Positions 1 through 8,198 of a stretch of 38,122 nucleotides of DNA are shown here, piece by piece. How positions within the stretch are numbered: position 1 is the first letter of the stretch; each line of letters begins with the position of its first letter. The notes under the pieces were generated by a model. The model saw only the letters and a program-made list of their open reading frames with translations, was not told the origin of the DNA and did not search any database. This DNA comes from Corynebacterium tuscaniense (GTDB lineage: Bacteria; Actinomycetota; Actinomycetes; Mycobacteriales; Mycobacteriaceae). A program made the position numbers and the translations under genes. The stretch spans positions 1-38,122 of the forward strand of contig NZ_VXKH01000012.1 in NCBI RefSeq assembly GCF_008693065.1, written 5' to 3'.

Positions 1-621
1 CGTGCCTGCCATCGCGTGCGCCGCCGCCACGGAATCCACCACGTTCGCCGCCGCGACCTTGCCGTTCAGGTAACTGTGCAGCCCCGGCGAATCCAGCCCA
101 ACATAGTCCGTGGCCACGACCGCGTACCCCTCGTCGAGCCAACGGTTGAGGTACTCCGCATCACGCGCCGATCGTGCGTTTATCGACGGCGCACACTCAT
201 CCCCCAACCCCACCGTCCCATGCGCCCACGCCAGCACCGGCCAACCGTCCTCGGGTTTCTCCCCCTTGGGCAAGAACACTGCTCCGGTGCTCGTCGCTGG
301 TTGTCCGTGCTGATCCACCGTCGTGTACGCCACCCTGAACTGCTTCGATGCGCTGCTCAACCCCGCTCGTGGGTCCAGGGGCACCTCCGCCAAGACGGTG
401 CCGGGCTCACCACTGGGCGCCACCGCTGGCAGACCACTGCGGTACACCGCTGTTTCGCGCGGAGCCACGTCCCGCATCGGCTCCCCCGCCTTCACCGAGG
501 ACATCGGCGTCAGATCCGCCACCGACCCAAATGGTGTGGCCGCCGCCTCCGGCACCAAACCCGTCACCCCGAGGCCAATGGTCAAGCTGACCGCAGCCAC
601 CGTCGATAAGCTTCTGCGCAT
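1..621 (-). CDS. Secretory lipase (LIP family), N-terminal part, runs off window
   Basis: The first 207 codons of a minus-strand gene are present; the rest lies beyond base 1. The ATG at 621-619 is preceded by AAGGGTGG on the sense strand, a good ribosome binding site. Residues 1 to about 28 form a signal peptide (MRRSLSTVAAVSL, hydrophobic core, ending PEAAA), so the product is exported. After it come features of the fungal/actinobacterial secretory lipase family (alpha/beta hydrolase): VAYTTVDQHGQP, the strand and turn VLAWAHGTVG, DECAPS, and ATDYVGLDSPGLHSYLNG. The nucleophile GxSxG and the rest of the triad would be downstream and cannot be checked. Family members hydrolyse acylglycerols or other esters outside the cell; the substrate here is unknown. 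Confidence is good for the family and low for the exact activity. Confidence 0.75.
   Translation of the reverse strand, partial: MRRSLSTVAAVSLTIGLGVTGLVPEAAATPFGSVADLTPMSSVKAGEPMRDVAPRETAVYRSGLPAVAPSGEPGTVLAEVPLDPRAGLSSASKQFRVAYTTVDQHGQPATSTGAVFLPKGEKPEDGWPVLAWAHGTVGLGDECAPSINARSARDAEYLNRWLDEGYAVVATDYVGLDSPGLHSYLNGKVAAANVVDSVAAAHAMAGT
601..611 (+). repeat. Dispersed 11-mer CGTCGATAAGC, copy 1
   Basis: Plus orientation. It lies antisense within the signal-peptide codons of the lipase, read there in the frame AGC-TTA-TCG-ACG (SLST). Confidence 0.7.
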
Positions 622-796
622 ATTTCCACCCTTCTAGATTTTGTGCACGAAATTTTCTTTCTTTGTACCCAAAACCCGGCGCGCGCGAGGTCACTTTGCA
701 CAACCCCGCCTCAAACTGCGAATCAAAGTCCGAAAGATGATGAACACTTTGACAGTTTCGTTCACAGTGTGGACCGGCCAGGCCCCTTCAGCCACG

Positions 797-1450
797 TTAA
801 AGATCCAAGCCGGCCTCCAACGCGGCGACGGCGAGGAGGGTGCGGTTGGTTATCCCTGTTTTAACAAAGATGCGTTTGAGGTACGTGCGCACGGTCTCGG
901 GTTCCACGACGAGGGCGGCGGCGATATCGCGATTACTCATGCCACGGGAAAGGAGGCGTATGACCTGGCGTTCACGGTCACTGAGGGGCACACGCAGGAG
1001 CGCAGCGCGGGTGGTGTTCTTGTCATGTGCCTGGGACTGCATTGTGTCGAGGACCCGGCGCGCCACTTCGGGGGCTAAGCACGCATTACCCTCAAGAACT
1101 GCGTCAATGCCGGCGAGTACATCGCGGGGCGAGCAGTTCTTCAGAAGGAAGCCGGCGGCACCGAGCCGTAGTGCGGGTTCGACGTAGCGTTCCTCGTTGA
1201 ATGCGGTGAAAACAATTACTTTCGTCTTCTGGGTATCTACCGCGCCGAGGACCCCCAGCCCGTCCAGTTCGGGCATGCGCATGTCCAGGAGCGCAACAGC
1301 GGGTTGGCGCAGGTTGATTTGCCGGACGGCCTCCGCACCATCGCTGGCTTCGCCGACCACATGGAGGTGCTCGGTCAGGTCGATGGCGCGGTGGTAGATG
1401 GTGCGGAGTTCGGAGTTGTCATCCGCAAGCACAATGGTGTGACGGGTCAT
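797..1450 (-). CDS. LuxR/NarL-family response regulator
   Basis: The 217-residue product has an N-terminal receiver domain (about 5-120) with the acidic pocket ADDN at 9-12, phospho-acceptor Asp56 in LLDMRMP, the Thr of VFTAF and the Lys of LLKN. A C-terminal LuxR/GerE helix-turn-helix (about 150-215) follows: LSDRERQVIRLL, GMSNRDIAAAL, VRTYLKRIF. It is a transcription factor activated by phosphotransfer. Its ATG overlaps the stop of the upstream histidine kinase by 4 bases (ATGA), so the two are translationally coupled and almost certainly cognate. Target genes are not visible; the nearby lipase is a candidate by position only. No clear terminator follows the stop. Confidence 0.9.
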   Translation of the reverse strand: MTRHTIVLADDNSELRTIYHRAIDLTEHLHVVGEASDGAEAVRQINLRQPAVALLDMRMPELDGLGVLGAVDTQKTKVIVFTAFNEERYVEPALRLGAAGFLLKNCSPRDVLAGIDAVLEGNACLAPEVARRVLDTMQSQAHDKNTTRAALLRVPLSDRERQVIRLLSRGMSNRDIAAALVVEPETVRTYLKRIFVKTGITNRTLLAVAALEAGLDL

Positions 1451-2478
1451 GCTTGTACTTGCGTTTCAGGCGTGACGGGAAGGCAGACCTCCGCGCTAAA
1501 CAAGCCGTCCACGCAGCCCCACCGCGCGCTCCCGCCGAGGGCTTCCGCGCGAGCCGTGAGGTTCATCAATCCTCCGCCCCGGGCTGGATCGACGGCGTTT
1601 GTACAGCGCACCACCCATTGCCCGTCACAGTGTTCAAAATGCAGGGCGCATTGCTTGTTAGCGCCATATTGCCTCACATTCCTCACCATCTCCTGCACAA
1701 TTTGCACGGGTATCTCACCTCCGGGAATTGAACCGTGGACAGTGATGTCTAAACCAGCAGCCCGGTCGGCAGCGATGACCTCGTGGATGGTCAGCGCAGC
1801 GGTGGATTCAAGCGAACCACCCGAGCTTTCCCCGCTACCGGTGTAGGCCTCCACGATCTGACCCAGCGCGGTAAAAGCGGCTTCGGCATGCCGGTCAATG
1901 CGGGTGAGGCAGTCTTGAATCCCCGCGCTCTGGGCCACCTGTGGTGACATCAGTAACAGCCCTGTTTCGGCCCGGATGATAGACAGGCTGTGGCCTATGC
2001 CGTCATGCAGTTCACGGGCGGTATGCTGCGCAAACGCGACTTCGGTTTCGCGGGTATCCAGGTGCCGCTGGTGGCCCTCGGCCTCAGCGATGATCAGGCT
2101 GACCAGCACTGCCACCGGTGCAGCGCCCAGTACCCCGACACCGTCGACAGCGATGAGCTCAATTGCGATGACTGCGACCCACAGGGCAGGCAGCCAGCGC
2201 CGGATGGCGCGCCAATGTTCAACCGCGATGGGGATGAGGCTCCACGAAAAAGCAATGAAAGGGTCATTGATACTGCCGAGCGACCAGCCCACAACCGTCG
2301 CGACAAACACCACCACCGGAACCGCCCGTGGCCACCGTCTTCTCAGCGCAACCGCAACCGCAACACCAACGCACAGCGCAACACTGCCCACGGTGTAACC
2401 CCCACGCGGGAGCCAAAGCCAGGTGGTGATGAGGGTGGCCACGGAGGCGTCGATAAGCAATGAAAAGCGATTCATCAT
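1447..2478 (-). CDS. Membrane sensor histidine kinase, HisKA_3 (DesK/NarX-like) type
   Basis: An upstream in-frame start would give 438 residues but would overlap the protease gene over its C-terminal third. The ATG at 2478 forms an ATGA overlap with that gene's stop and gives 343 residues, which is preferred; a second ATG follows at once. Residues 1-135 contain four to five hydrophobic segments, so the sensor is membrane-embedded with little extracellular domain. The dimerisation/phospho-acceptor motif RELHDGIGHSLS carries His158. The ATPase part has an N-box-like VRNVRQYG and a G-box GGGLMNLTARAEALGG; a canonical DxGxG is not seen, which is common in this subfamily. It phosphorylates the response regulator encoded next. 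The signal is unknown; coupling to a membrane protease suggests a membrane or envelope cue (inference). Confidence 0.88.
   Translation of the reverse strand: MMNRFSLLIDASVATLITTWLWLPRGGYTVGSVALCVGVAVAVALRRRWPRAVPVVVFVATVVGWSLGSINDPFIAFSWSLIPIAVEHWRAIRRWLPALWVAVIAIELIAVDGVGVLGAAPVAVLVSLIIAEAEGHQRHLDTRETEVAFAQHTARELHDGIGHSLSIIRAETGLLLMSPQVAQSAGIQDCLTRIDRHAEAAFTALGQIVEAYTGSGESSGGSLESTAALTIHEVIAADRAAGLDITVHGSIPGGEIPVQIVQEMVRNVRQYGANKQCALHFEHCDGQWVVRCTNAVDPARGGGLMNLTARAEALGGSARWGCVDGLFSAEVCLPVTPETQVQA
2448..2458 (+). repeat. Dispersed 11-mer CGTCGATAAGC, copy 2
   Basis: Plus orientation, inside the first transmembrane codons of the histidine kinase. The sense-strand reading is CTT-ATC-GAC (LID), a different frame from copy 1. 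Confidence 0.7.
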
Positions 2479-3164
2479 TGAGCCAGAAGAGAAAGCAACG
2501 AGAAGGAGTTCATCCCTGCATGCAGCAGAAATGACAGAACAATACCACCCTTCCAAGCGATCAGCCCGAAACCAAGCCCTGCAAAAATATGCGGCACCAC
2601 AAACACCAACTCGGCAGCTGTCAATCCATCGGCGTGCACCAGTCCGAAGATGAGCGATGACGCAGCAATCACCCACACAGGCGACCACCAACGTAGAAAC
2701 AGTCGCATCAAAAGCGCGCGGAAGAACAACTCCTCCCCCAGAGGGCCGGCAACACCCATCCACAACAGGCTGATCGGCGCCGGAAGACGTGAGAACACAT
2801 CACCCACTGCGGCATCGTTGCGCAACACATAATCGTCCAACCCCAGGACGCCGTGCAGCACGCTGAAAACCAGACTGCCCACCAGCAGCGCTCCGAAGAA
2901 AAGCCCCAAAGCTTTGAGCATTATCGACGGTCCCCGCACCACCTCTCGCACACCCCGCGCATCATGCCTAATCACACCCCAAAACGCCCACACCCCAACG
3001 CACGCGATGAACACATTGGCCGGCGCAGCAACGGGTGGTTCAACGCGTAAGAAATAGCCGCGCACACCCCACGCCACATACACAGTGGCAAAAACCCACA
3101 TCCCCGGCGTAATCCGTGTCGACGCGAAAGCCGGAATCCATTGCGCATTGAGCTTCTTCACCAT
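2475..3164 (-). CDS. CPBP-family intramembrane metalloprotease
   Basis: A 229-residue integral membrane protein of the CPBP (CAAX protease/bacteriocin-processing, Abi) family. The family motifs are all present: EELFFR (Glu144, Glu145, Arg149), FGLVHAD (His178), and HAGMN (His215, Asn219) near the C-terminus. About six hydrophobic segments surround them. Rce1-like members cleave within the membrane; bacterial roles include bacteriocin maturation or self-immunity and control of membrane signalling. No bacteriocin precursor is seen nearby. It is the first gene of a coupled three-gene operon: its stop overlaps the histidine kinase start by 4 bases. The substrate is unknown, and a link to processing of the signal sensed by the kinase is inference. 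Confidence 0.85.
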   Translation of the reverse strand: MVKKLNAQWIPAFASTRITPGMWVFATVYVAWGVRGYFLRVEPPVAAPANVFIACVGVWAFWGVIRHDARGVREVVRGPSIMLKALGLFFGALLVGSLVFSVLHGVLGLDDYVLRNDAAVGDVFSRLPAPISLLWMGVAGPLGEELFFRALLMRLFLRWWSPVWVIAASSLIFGLVHADGLTAAELVFVVPHIFAGLGFGLIAWKGGIVLSFLLHAGMNSFSLLSLLAQ

Positions 3165-3261
3165 GGATGTCAGCTAACCGGCCGCCCTCCCGCGTCGGCG
3201 TCCCCCGAAAGGGGACAATTTCTAAGTCTGGTACGCGCAGGCGGGGGTCGGGGAGAATGCG

Positions 3262-3293
3262 GAAACCCGCCAGCCAATCACGGCTGACGGGTT
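3262..3293 (-). terminator. Terminator after the tRNA-Ile/tRNA-Ala genes
   Basis: Arms at 3264-3275 and 3282-3293 pair over 12 bases with one mismatch (AACCCGCCAGCC / GGCTGACGGGTT), loop AATCAC. It lies just downstream of tRNA-Ala on the minus strand. The trailing T-run is short, so it could also act as a weaker processing hairpin. Confidence 0.6.
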
Positions 3294-3303
3294 CCACGTG
3301 CTG

Positions 3304-3376
3304 TGGAGCATAGGAGAATCGAACTCCTGACCTCCTCCTTGCAAGGGAGGCGCTCTACCAATTGAGCTAATGCCCC
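3304..3376 (-). tRNA. tRNA-Ala (anticodon TGC)
   Basis: The cloverleaf reads GGGGCAT acceptor, D-arm TAGCTCAATTGGTAGAGC, anticodon loop CTTGCAA (TGC), T-arm GTTCGATTC and closing ATGCTCC with discriminator A, 73 bases. The 3' CCA is not encoded. The order gyrA, DUF3566, tRNA-Ile, tRNA-Ala matches that known from mycobacteria. Confidence 0.97.
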
Positions 3377-3391
3377 TTTGTTCCGAATTGG

Positions 3392-3465
3392 TGGGCCTAG
3401 CAAGAATCGAACTTGCGACCTCATCGTTATCAGCGATGCGCTCTAACCGACTGAGCTATAGGCCC
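3392..3465 (-). tRNA. tRNA-Ile (anticodon GAT)
   Basis: Acceptor GGGCCTA pairs with TAGGCCC. The D-arm is AGCTCAGTCGGTTAGAGC, the anticodon loop CTGATAA (GAT), and the T-loop GTTCGATTC. The length is 74 bases, and the next three bases on the minus strand (3391-3389) read CCA, so this tRNA, unlike its neighbour, has an encoded CCA end. Confidence 0.97.
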
Positions 3466-3528
3466 GCTCGGAACTTCTAGAACATTACCCAGGCGACCCG
3501 CACAAACACAAATCGCCTGGTTAGCGTC

Positions 3529-3885
3529 CTAAACTGCGTGTGTTTTTCGGTTGTTAGCCAGCTGCACGTCAACGCCACCGACAAGTCCGGTGAGGGCGTT
3601 GTAGATGTAGGCGGTGAGCGGGGCCAGTAGTGCCACGAACATCACGCCGATGGCGCCGAGGAGAGCGGCGATCGCGAGGACGAACGGGAAGTTAATCGCC
3701 GTGTCCCCACCTACGCCGCTGATCAGGGAGTTCATGGAGTCGACGACGCCGAAGGCGTCGACGGCTATGTACAGAATTGTTACCGCGATGAGCCACGCGG
3801 CGAAGCCGACGAGCGCCATGCAGATGCTGATTTTGAAGGCGCTCATCGGGTCGACCTGCGTTACGGTCACTTTGCGTGAAGCCAT
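3529..3885 (-). CDS. DUF3566 membrane protein downstream of gyrA
   Basis: A 118-residue protein with two transmembrane segments (about 16-43 and 68-95). It matches the DUF3566 proteins that follow gyrA in most actinobacteria (Rv0007-type position), although the long disordered N-terminal extension of mycobacterial members is absent. The characteristic VTVTQVDPMSAFKIS start and a Gly-rich amphipathic middle (SLISGVGGD) are visible. Its AAGGAG ribosome binding site lies inside the last codons of gyrA, and only three bases separate the two genes, so it is co-transcribed and probably translationally dependent on gyrA. The molecular function is unknown. Confidence 0.88.
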   Translation of the reverse strand: MASRKVTVTQVDPMSAFKISICMALVGFAAWLIAVTILYIAVDAFGVVDSMNSLISGVGGDTAINFPFVLAIAALLGAIGVMFVALLAPLTAYIYNALTGLVGGVDVQLANNRKTHAV

Positions 3886-3888
3886 GGG

Positions 3889-6468
3889 TTACTCCTTAGA
3901 TTCCGAAGCAGACTCCGCCGGTGCGGACTCGGAAGACGTGGGAGCAGCACCCGCCACGTCCTCGAGGGTCTTTTCGCCCTTGGCTACTGCGGTGGCTTCT
4001 TCTTCGCCTTCGTCTTCGACGTTGACGTCGATGGCCAGCAGGTCAACACCGTCGGCAAGATCCACGAGGCGGACGCCCATGGTGGCGCGCGAGGACGGGC
4101 GGATCTGGTTGACTTCGGTGCGGATGACGCCGCCGGCGGAGGTGATGGCGAAGATCTGGTCGTCTTCTTCCACGGCCAGGGCGCCGATGAGCTTGCCGCG
4201 CTTCGGGGTGTACTTGAAGGTCATGACACCAAGGCCACCGCGGCCTTGCGGGGAGTATTCCTCGATCGGGGTGCGCTTGCCGTAGCCGCCGGAGGTGGCC
4301 ACGAGGAGGTAGTCGCCGTCCTTAACGGTGGTCATGGCCAGGAGTTGGTCGTCGCCGCGGAAGCGCATGCCCTTCACGCCGGCGGTTGCGCGGCCCATGG
4401 GGCGCAGCTGGTCATTGTCCGCGGTGAAGCGGATGGCCTGGCCCTGTTCGGAAACGAGCAGGATGTCGCTGTCTTCGCTGACCAGGGATGCACCGATGAG
4501 GGCGTCGCCTTCGTTGAGGTTGATGGCAATGAGGCCGGCGGAGCGCGCGGACTCGTAGTCGGTCAGCCGGGATTTCTTCACACGACCGTCGCGGGTGGCC
4601 AGGACCAGGTACGGGGCGTCCTGGTAGGTCTGGATTTGGATGATCTGCGCGATCTTTTCTTCCGGTTGGAATTCCAGCAGGTTGGCCACGTGTTGGCCGC
4701 GTGCGGTGCGGCCGGCCTCCGGCAGTTCGTACGCCTTCAACCTGTAAACACGGCCGAAGTTGGTGAAGAAGAGGATCCAGTCGTGGGTGGAGCAGATGAA
4801 GAAGTTCTTCACCACGTCGTCCTGCTTCAGCTCAGCGCCGCGCACGCCCTTGCCGCCGCGTTTCTGCGACTTGTAGGCGTCCACCTTGGTGCGCTTGGCG
4901 TAGCCAGTGGAGGTGATGGTGACCACGACGTTTTCGCGCGCGATGAGGTCTTCCTCGGTCACATCGCCGGTTGCGGCGACGATTTGGGTGCGGCGTTCAT
5001 CACCATGCTTATCGACGACCTCCTTCAGCTCCTCCGCCACAATCGCCCGCTGACGCTCCGGCTTGGCCAGGATGTCTTTGTAGTCGGCGATCTCGGCCTC
5101 AATGGCGGCGAGGTCATCAACGATCTTCTGGCGTTCCAGGGCTGCCAGGCGGCGCAGCTGCATGGCGAGGATGGCGTCGGCTTGGATCTCGTCAACGTCG
5201 AGAAGCTTCATCAGGCCTGCGCGTGCTTCGTCGACCGTTGGGGAACGGCGAATGAGGGCGATGACCTCGTCGAGCATGTCCAGTGCTTTGACCAGGCCGC
5301 GCAGGATGTGCGCGCGCTTTTCCGCTTCGTCGAGGCGGAACTGGGTGCGGCGGACGATGACCTCGATTTGGTGGGCCACGTAGTAGCGCAGCATTTGGTC
5401 GAGGCGGAGGGTGCGGGGCACGCCGTCCACAAGCGAAAGCATGTTGGCGCTGAAGTTGGATTCCAGCGGCGAGTGCTTGTACAGGTTGTTCAGCACAACG
5501 CGCGGCACGGCGTCGCGCTTGAGGGTGATCACGATGCGCATGCCCACGCGGTCCGAGGACTCGTCCTCGATCTTGGAGATGCCGGTGAGCTTGCCCGCGG
5601 AGACCTGCTCGGCGATGCCGGAGATGAAGTTATCCGGGTTGACGTTATACGGCAGCTCCGTGATCACGATGACCTGGCGCGTGCCCACTTCCTCGATCTC
5701 GCTGACACCACGCATGCGGATGGAGCCGCGGCCGGTGGTGTAGGCATCCTTGATGCCCTGGTCACCGACTATGAGGCCGGCGGTTGGGAAATCCGGCCCC
5801 TTGACGCGTTCCATGCACGCATCCAGGGTGGTCTTCTCATCCGCGTCGTGGTTGTCCAGAATCCAGTAGATGGCCTCCGCCAGCTCGCCCAGGTTATGCG
5901 GCGGGATGTTGGTGGCCATACCCACGGCGATACCGGAAGAGCCGTTGAGCAGCAGGTTCGGAACACGGGACGGCAGCACGTCCGGCTCCTGCGCCTTGCC
6001 GTCATAGTTCGGGGAGAAATCGACGGCGTTCTCACGGATATCGCGCACCATCTCCATGGACAGTGGCGTCATCTTGCACTCCGTGTAACGCATGGCCGCC
6101 GGGCCGTCATTACCGCGGGAGCCGAAGTTACCTTGGCCGTCTACCAGCGGGTAGCGCATGACCCACGGCTGGGCGAGGCGCACCAGCGTGTCATAAATAG
6201 CGGAGTCACCGTGCGGGTGGAACTGACCCATCGTGTCAGACACCGGGCGCGCGGACTTTACATAAGAACGCTCCGGGCGGTAGCCGGAGTCATACATTGC
6301 GTAGATGATGCGGCGGTGCACCGGCTTCATGCCGTCGCGCACGTCAGGTAGTGCGCGGCCGACGATGACGCTCATGGCGTAGTCGATGTAGCTGGTCTGC
6401 ATCTCCTCATTGATGTCAATGGGGAGGATGCGGTCGCCGGCCTCACCGCCGAAGATATCGTCACTCAA
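3889..6468 (-). CDS. gyrA: DNA gyrase subunit A
   Basis: The chosen start is TTG at 6468, preceded on the sense strand by GAAAGG at eight bases, giving LSDDIFGG as N-terminus and 859 residues; a longer frame from 6537 lacks this support. GyrA is the DNA-cleaving subunit of the A2B2 gyrase that introduces negative supercoils. Visible elements: catalytic Tyr128 in AAMRYTE, the quinolone-determining region [10 protein letters not shown] with Ser89 and Asp93 (equivalent to E. coli Ser83 and Asp87, wild-type residues), and a GyrA box QKRGGKG in the C-terminal beta-pinwheel. The C-terminus is acidic and Ala/Ser/Glu-rich. Its partner gyrB lies about 13 kb away on the same strand, separated by accessory genes. 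Confidence 0.97.
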   Translation of the reverse strand: MSDDIFGGEAGDRILPIDINEEMQTSYIDYAMSVIVGRALPDVRDGMKPVHRRIIYAMYDSGYRPERSYVKSARPVSDTMGQFHPHGDSAIYDTLVRLAQPWVMRYPLVDGQGNFGSRGNDGPAAMRYTECKMTPLSMEMVRDIRENAVDFSPNYDGKAQEPDVLPSRVPNLLLNGSSGIAVGMATNIPPHNLGELAEAIYWILDNHDADEKTTLDACMERVKGPDFPTAGLIVGDQGIKDAYTTGRGSIRMRGVSEIEEVGTRQVIVITELPYNVNPDNFISGIAEQVSAGKLTGISKIEDESSDRVGMRIVITLKRDAVPRVVLNNLYKHSPLESNFSANMLSLVDGVPRTLRLDQMLRYYVAHQIEVIVRRTQFRLDEAEKRAHILRGLVKALDMLDEVIALIRRSPTVDEARAGLMKLLDVDEIQADAILAMQLRRLAALERQKIVDDLAAIEAEIADYKDILAKPERQRAIVAEELKEVVDKHGDERRTQIVAATGDVTEEDLIARENVVVTITSTGYAKRTKVDAYKSQKRGGKGVRGAELKQDDVVKNFFICSTHDWILFFTNFGRVYRLKAYELPEAGRTARGQHVANLLEFQPEEKIAQIIQIQTYQDAPYLVLATRDGRVKKSRLTDYESARSAGLIAINLNEGDALIGASLVSEDSDILLVSEQGQAIRFTADNDQLRPMGRATAGVKGMRFRGDDQLLAMTTVKDGDYLLVATSGGYGKRTPIEEYSPQGRGGLGVMTFKYTPKRGKLIGALAVEEDDQIFAITSAGGVIRTEVNQIRPSSRATMGVRLVDLADGVDLLAIDVNVEDEGEEEATAVAKGEKTLEDVAGAAPTSSESAPAESASESKE
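5007..5017 (-). repeat. Dispersed 11-mer CGTCGATAAGC, copy 3
   Basis: Minus orientation, inside gyrA; the sense reading is GTC-GAT-AAG-C (VDKH). Confidence 0.7.
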
Positions 6469-6544
6469 GGTGTTGGCCTTTCGGTTAGAGATAGATCCTC
6501 TAGGCAGTTTACGCGCCTTCTGCGCCTTTGGGCCCACGCCATAC

Positions 6545-6561
6545 GGTATCAGAGTGATACC
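6545..6561. promoter_or_regulatory. Palindromic operator before the RHH/Doc-like pair
   Basis: A perfect inverted repeat GGTATCA-GAG-TGATACC, 7-base arms and 3-base spacer, ends 8 bases before the ATG of the ribbon-helix-helix gene and lies in the divergent promoter region with gyrA (77 bases upstream of its TTG). Antitoxins of this fold commonly repress their own operon through such sites. Autoregulation is inference. Confidence 0.7.
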
Positions 6562-6569
6562 ATCGCTCC

Positions 6570-6794
6570 ATGGCTATGACGCTCAGGTTGTCCGCTGAAG
6601 AGGATCGCGCCCTCGTTCTACTCGCCAGTGCGTGGGGTTGCAGCAAGCAAGAAGCAGCGAAGCGCGCCATCGCCATTGCCGCCTCCAGATTGCTTGACGA
6701 CGCCTCCGTGCACTCCCTCGCCCAACACACCATCCCCGGCCGCCCCGCCTTGGCCGCCCGCATCCGCCGGGCGCGGCCGCATGAGGCGGAGTAA
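6570..6794 (+). CDS. Ribbon-helix-helix (CopG-like) antitoxin-type protein
   Basis: A 74-residue protein beginning [19 protein letters not shown], the beta-strand plus helix of a ribbon-helix-helix DNA-binding domain, followed by the turn [12 protein letters not shown]. The C-terminal part (about 42-74) is Arg/Ala-rich, as in antitoxin toxin-binding tails. It starts 8 bases after a perfect palindrome, lacks an obvious ribosome binding site (possible leaderless start, or ATG at 6576), and is followed 12 bases later by a Doc-like gene. The pair has the layout of a type II toxin-antitoxin module with antitoxin first. It is divergent from gyrA. Confidence 0.75.
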   Translation: MAMTLRLSAEEDRALVLLASAWGCSKQEAAKRAIAIAASRLLDDASVHSLAQHTIPGRPALAARIRRARPHEAE

Positions 6795-6806
6795 AACGCT
6801 GAGCCG

Positions 6807-7064
6807 ATGACTCCCCTTAGTCCCGAACAACTGCTCATCATCGCTGATGAGGCCTGCGCGAAGTGGTCCACCGCCGTTCGTAGTTTCTCCGCTATCTGCG
6901 CTGCCGCTGCCATCCCCGGCGCACGGATCGAAGGCATCCCCGTCTTCGACTCCCCCACCGCAGCCGCCACTGCTCTTGCCCGCGGCATCGAACGCCTGGA
7001 ACCGCTCACGGCTTTTAACAAGGAGTTCGCCATTGTCGCCGCGGAAATCTACCTGCGCCGCTAA
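6807..7064 (+). CDS. Doc/Fic-like protein with degenerate active-site motif
   Basis: An 85-residue protein, shorter than typical Doc toxins (about 125). It keeps the skeleton that I recall for actinobacterial Doc (death-on-curing) proteins: LSPEQLLIIADEA at the N-terminus, ICAAAAIPGARIEG in the middle, and a C-terminal helix. The Fic motif position, canonically HxxxDGNKR in Doc, reads EPLTAFNKE (about 66-74): only Asn-Lys is kept, while the catalytic His, the acidic residue, Gly and Arg are replaced. Doc toxins phosphorylate EF-Tu; this copy is therefore probably inactive or altered. It is encoded 12 bases after the RHH gene. The alternative is an unrelated small helical partner protein. The family call rests on remembered alignments, not a search. 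Confidence 0.55.
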   Translation: MTPLSPEQLLIIADEACAKWSTAVRSFSAICAAAAIPGARIEGIPVFDSPTAAATALARGIERLEPLTAFNKEFAIVAAEIYLRR

Positions 7065-7123
7065 CACCGGCTGGTACACCTGATCACTTTCAGCGGCAAT
7101 CTCTCCGGGGTAAGATCCCTGGC

Positions 7124-7471
7124 ATGAAGAAGCTCACGTCTACTGCCCTAGCAGCCGCACTGTCCGCGTCCCTCTCCGCATCCCTGCTGGTCGCCCCCAC
7201 CGCTGTAGCTGCTGAGCAGACCACCAGCAGCTCCACCGACTCCGTACGGAAGAACAAGGACAATGCCGGGGAACTTCCACCGGGAGTGGAGCTGCCGGAA
7301 CAGCCACCATTTGGCAGCGCCTACACCGGTCTCGCACCACTGTCCCTGTTCCTCGCCTTCGCCGCCACAGCAGGTGTGCTGGTGCTGGTCGCCCAGATCC
7401 CGCCGGTAAAGGCAGAGTTGGATCGCCTCAAGGAGCAGTTCCTCCCACCGCAGCAGCCTCAGAACCGCTAA
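7124..7471 (+). CDS. Small secreted protein with C-terminal membrane segment
   Basis: A 115-residue protein of no recognised family. A signal peptide covers residues 1-29 (MKKLTS, Ala/Ser/Leu core, cleavage after TAVAA). A short Ser/Thr/Pro-rich linker (30-62) follows, then a hydrophobic segment (about 68-91, LAPLSLFLAFAATAGVLVLVA) and a charged tail with amphipathic helix (PPVKAELDRLKEQF) ending in Pro/Gln. The plan (export signal, linker, membrane helix, amphipathic helix) resembles in miniature the C-terminal half of the surface proteins at 11560-12435 and 12886-17763, without clear sequence identity. It is probably anchored in the membrane, facing the wall. Role unknown. Confidence 0.65.
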   Translation: MKKLTSTALAAALSASLSASLLVAPTAVAAEQTTSSSTDSVRKNKDNAGELPPGVELPEQPPFGSAYTGLAPLSLFLAFAATAGVLVLVAQIPPVKAELDRLKEQFLPPQQPQNR

Positions 7472-7613
7472 ATCCCCAGATCTCCCGGGCCCCACATACC
7501 CCCGTGTGGCGTATCCACGATCAGCCTGTTACATTTGTTGCTGTTGTGGTTGCAGTGACTGGTGTGAAATAGCCTAGTGGAACTGTGGCGGAAGAACTGC
7601 AACTTAACCTTTC

Positions 7614-7646
7614 AGTCCCGCTGGCCGAGTTGGTCAGCGGGACTTT
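7614..7646 (+). terminator. Strong hairpin with T-run in the 7472-7733 gap
   Basis: AGTCCCGCTG (7614-7623) pairs perfectly with CAGCGGGACT (7635-7644). The stem is extended inward by GCC/GGT, the loop is GAGTT, and TTTCTCG follows. It lies about 140 bases after the preceding stop, so it may end a read-through transcript of the 7124 gene or a separate short RNA started in the gap. Confidence 0.6.
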
Positions 7647-7733
7647 CTCGTGCAGCCCCCGGAACTACCCCCGAAGCACCCGACCGAGCCCTGATTGTGT
7701 CCTCACGGGCGGGAAGTCCTTAAAGTAAAGATC

Positions 7734-8177
7734 ATGACTGATTTGAACTCACTCCTTGAAGGCCCCGTCCGCGAAAAGGTCGTGGCAAGTCTCGTTGCCC
7801 TGGCAGAAAAGACCACGGACAACTTGTCTGGACTCACCGGTATGGCCGTGAAGTCGGCGCTGGCTGCCGCGAAGAAAGCCGACGCAGATGCACTGACAAA
7901 GGGCATTCAGCAGGTGCTGCCCAGCATTGTGAAGGAACTCAACCCGCATTGGGCCACCTACAAGGGCGACGCGGGCCAGAACGATTTCGGCGCCTACCTC
8001 GCGGCGCATAAGGATGAGGTGACTGACTCAGTACTCAAGATCGGCGATGCGTTTGCAGACAAGGCACCGGCTGCAGTGGGCAAGGTGTACTCCTCCATGC
8101 GTGGAAAGATCGCCGGCATTGTGACACCGGCGCTGCCGGAGCTGGGCGAGGTCCTGGAAGAACACGCTCAGGCATAA
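7734..8177 (+). CDS. Small helical cytoplasmic protein, DUF6918-like
   Basis: Translation probably starts at the ATG at 7734 (MTDLNSLLEG), 147 residues; a longer frame from 7695 adds a Cys/His/Gly segment without support. The protein is almost wholly alpha-helical and acidic, with TGMAVKSALAAAKKADADAL, a central PHWATYKGDAGQNDFGAYL and a C-terminal LGEVLEEHAQA. It resembles the uncharacterised DUF6918 family of corynebacteria and relatives; this name is from memory and tentative. There is no signal peptide or membrane segment. It is a single gene bounded by hairpins on both sides. Function unknown. Confidence 0.7.
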   Translation: MTDLNSLLEGPVREKVVASLVALAEKTTDNLSGLTGMAVKSALAAAKKADADALTKGIQQVLPSIVKELNPHWATYKGDAGQNDFGAYLAAHKDEVTDSVLKIGDAFADKAPAAVGKVYSSMRGKIAGIVTPALPELGEVLEEHAQA

Positions 8178-8198
8178 TCGCCACCTAAATAGGCCCAT

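Noticed and set aside
3300-3480. An rRNA operon next to tRNA-Ile and tRNA-Ala
   Set aside because: These two tRNAs often sit within rRNA operons, but here they are flanked by DUF3566 and the CPBP gene with no rRNA sequence, as in the mycobacterial gyrA locus.
4246-6351. A 701-codon plus-strand open frame
   Set aside because: It lies wholly antisense to gyrA, has no recognisable domain, and its Gly/Val/His/Asp-rich composition is the expected mirror of GC-rich gyrA codons.
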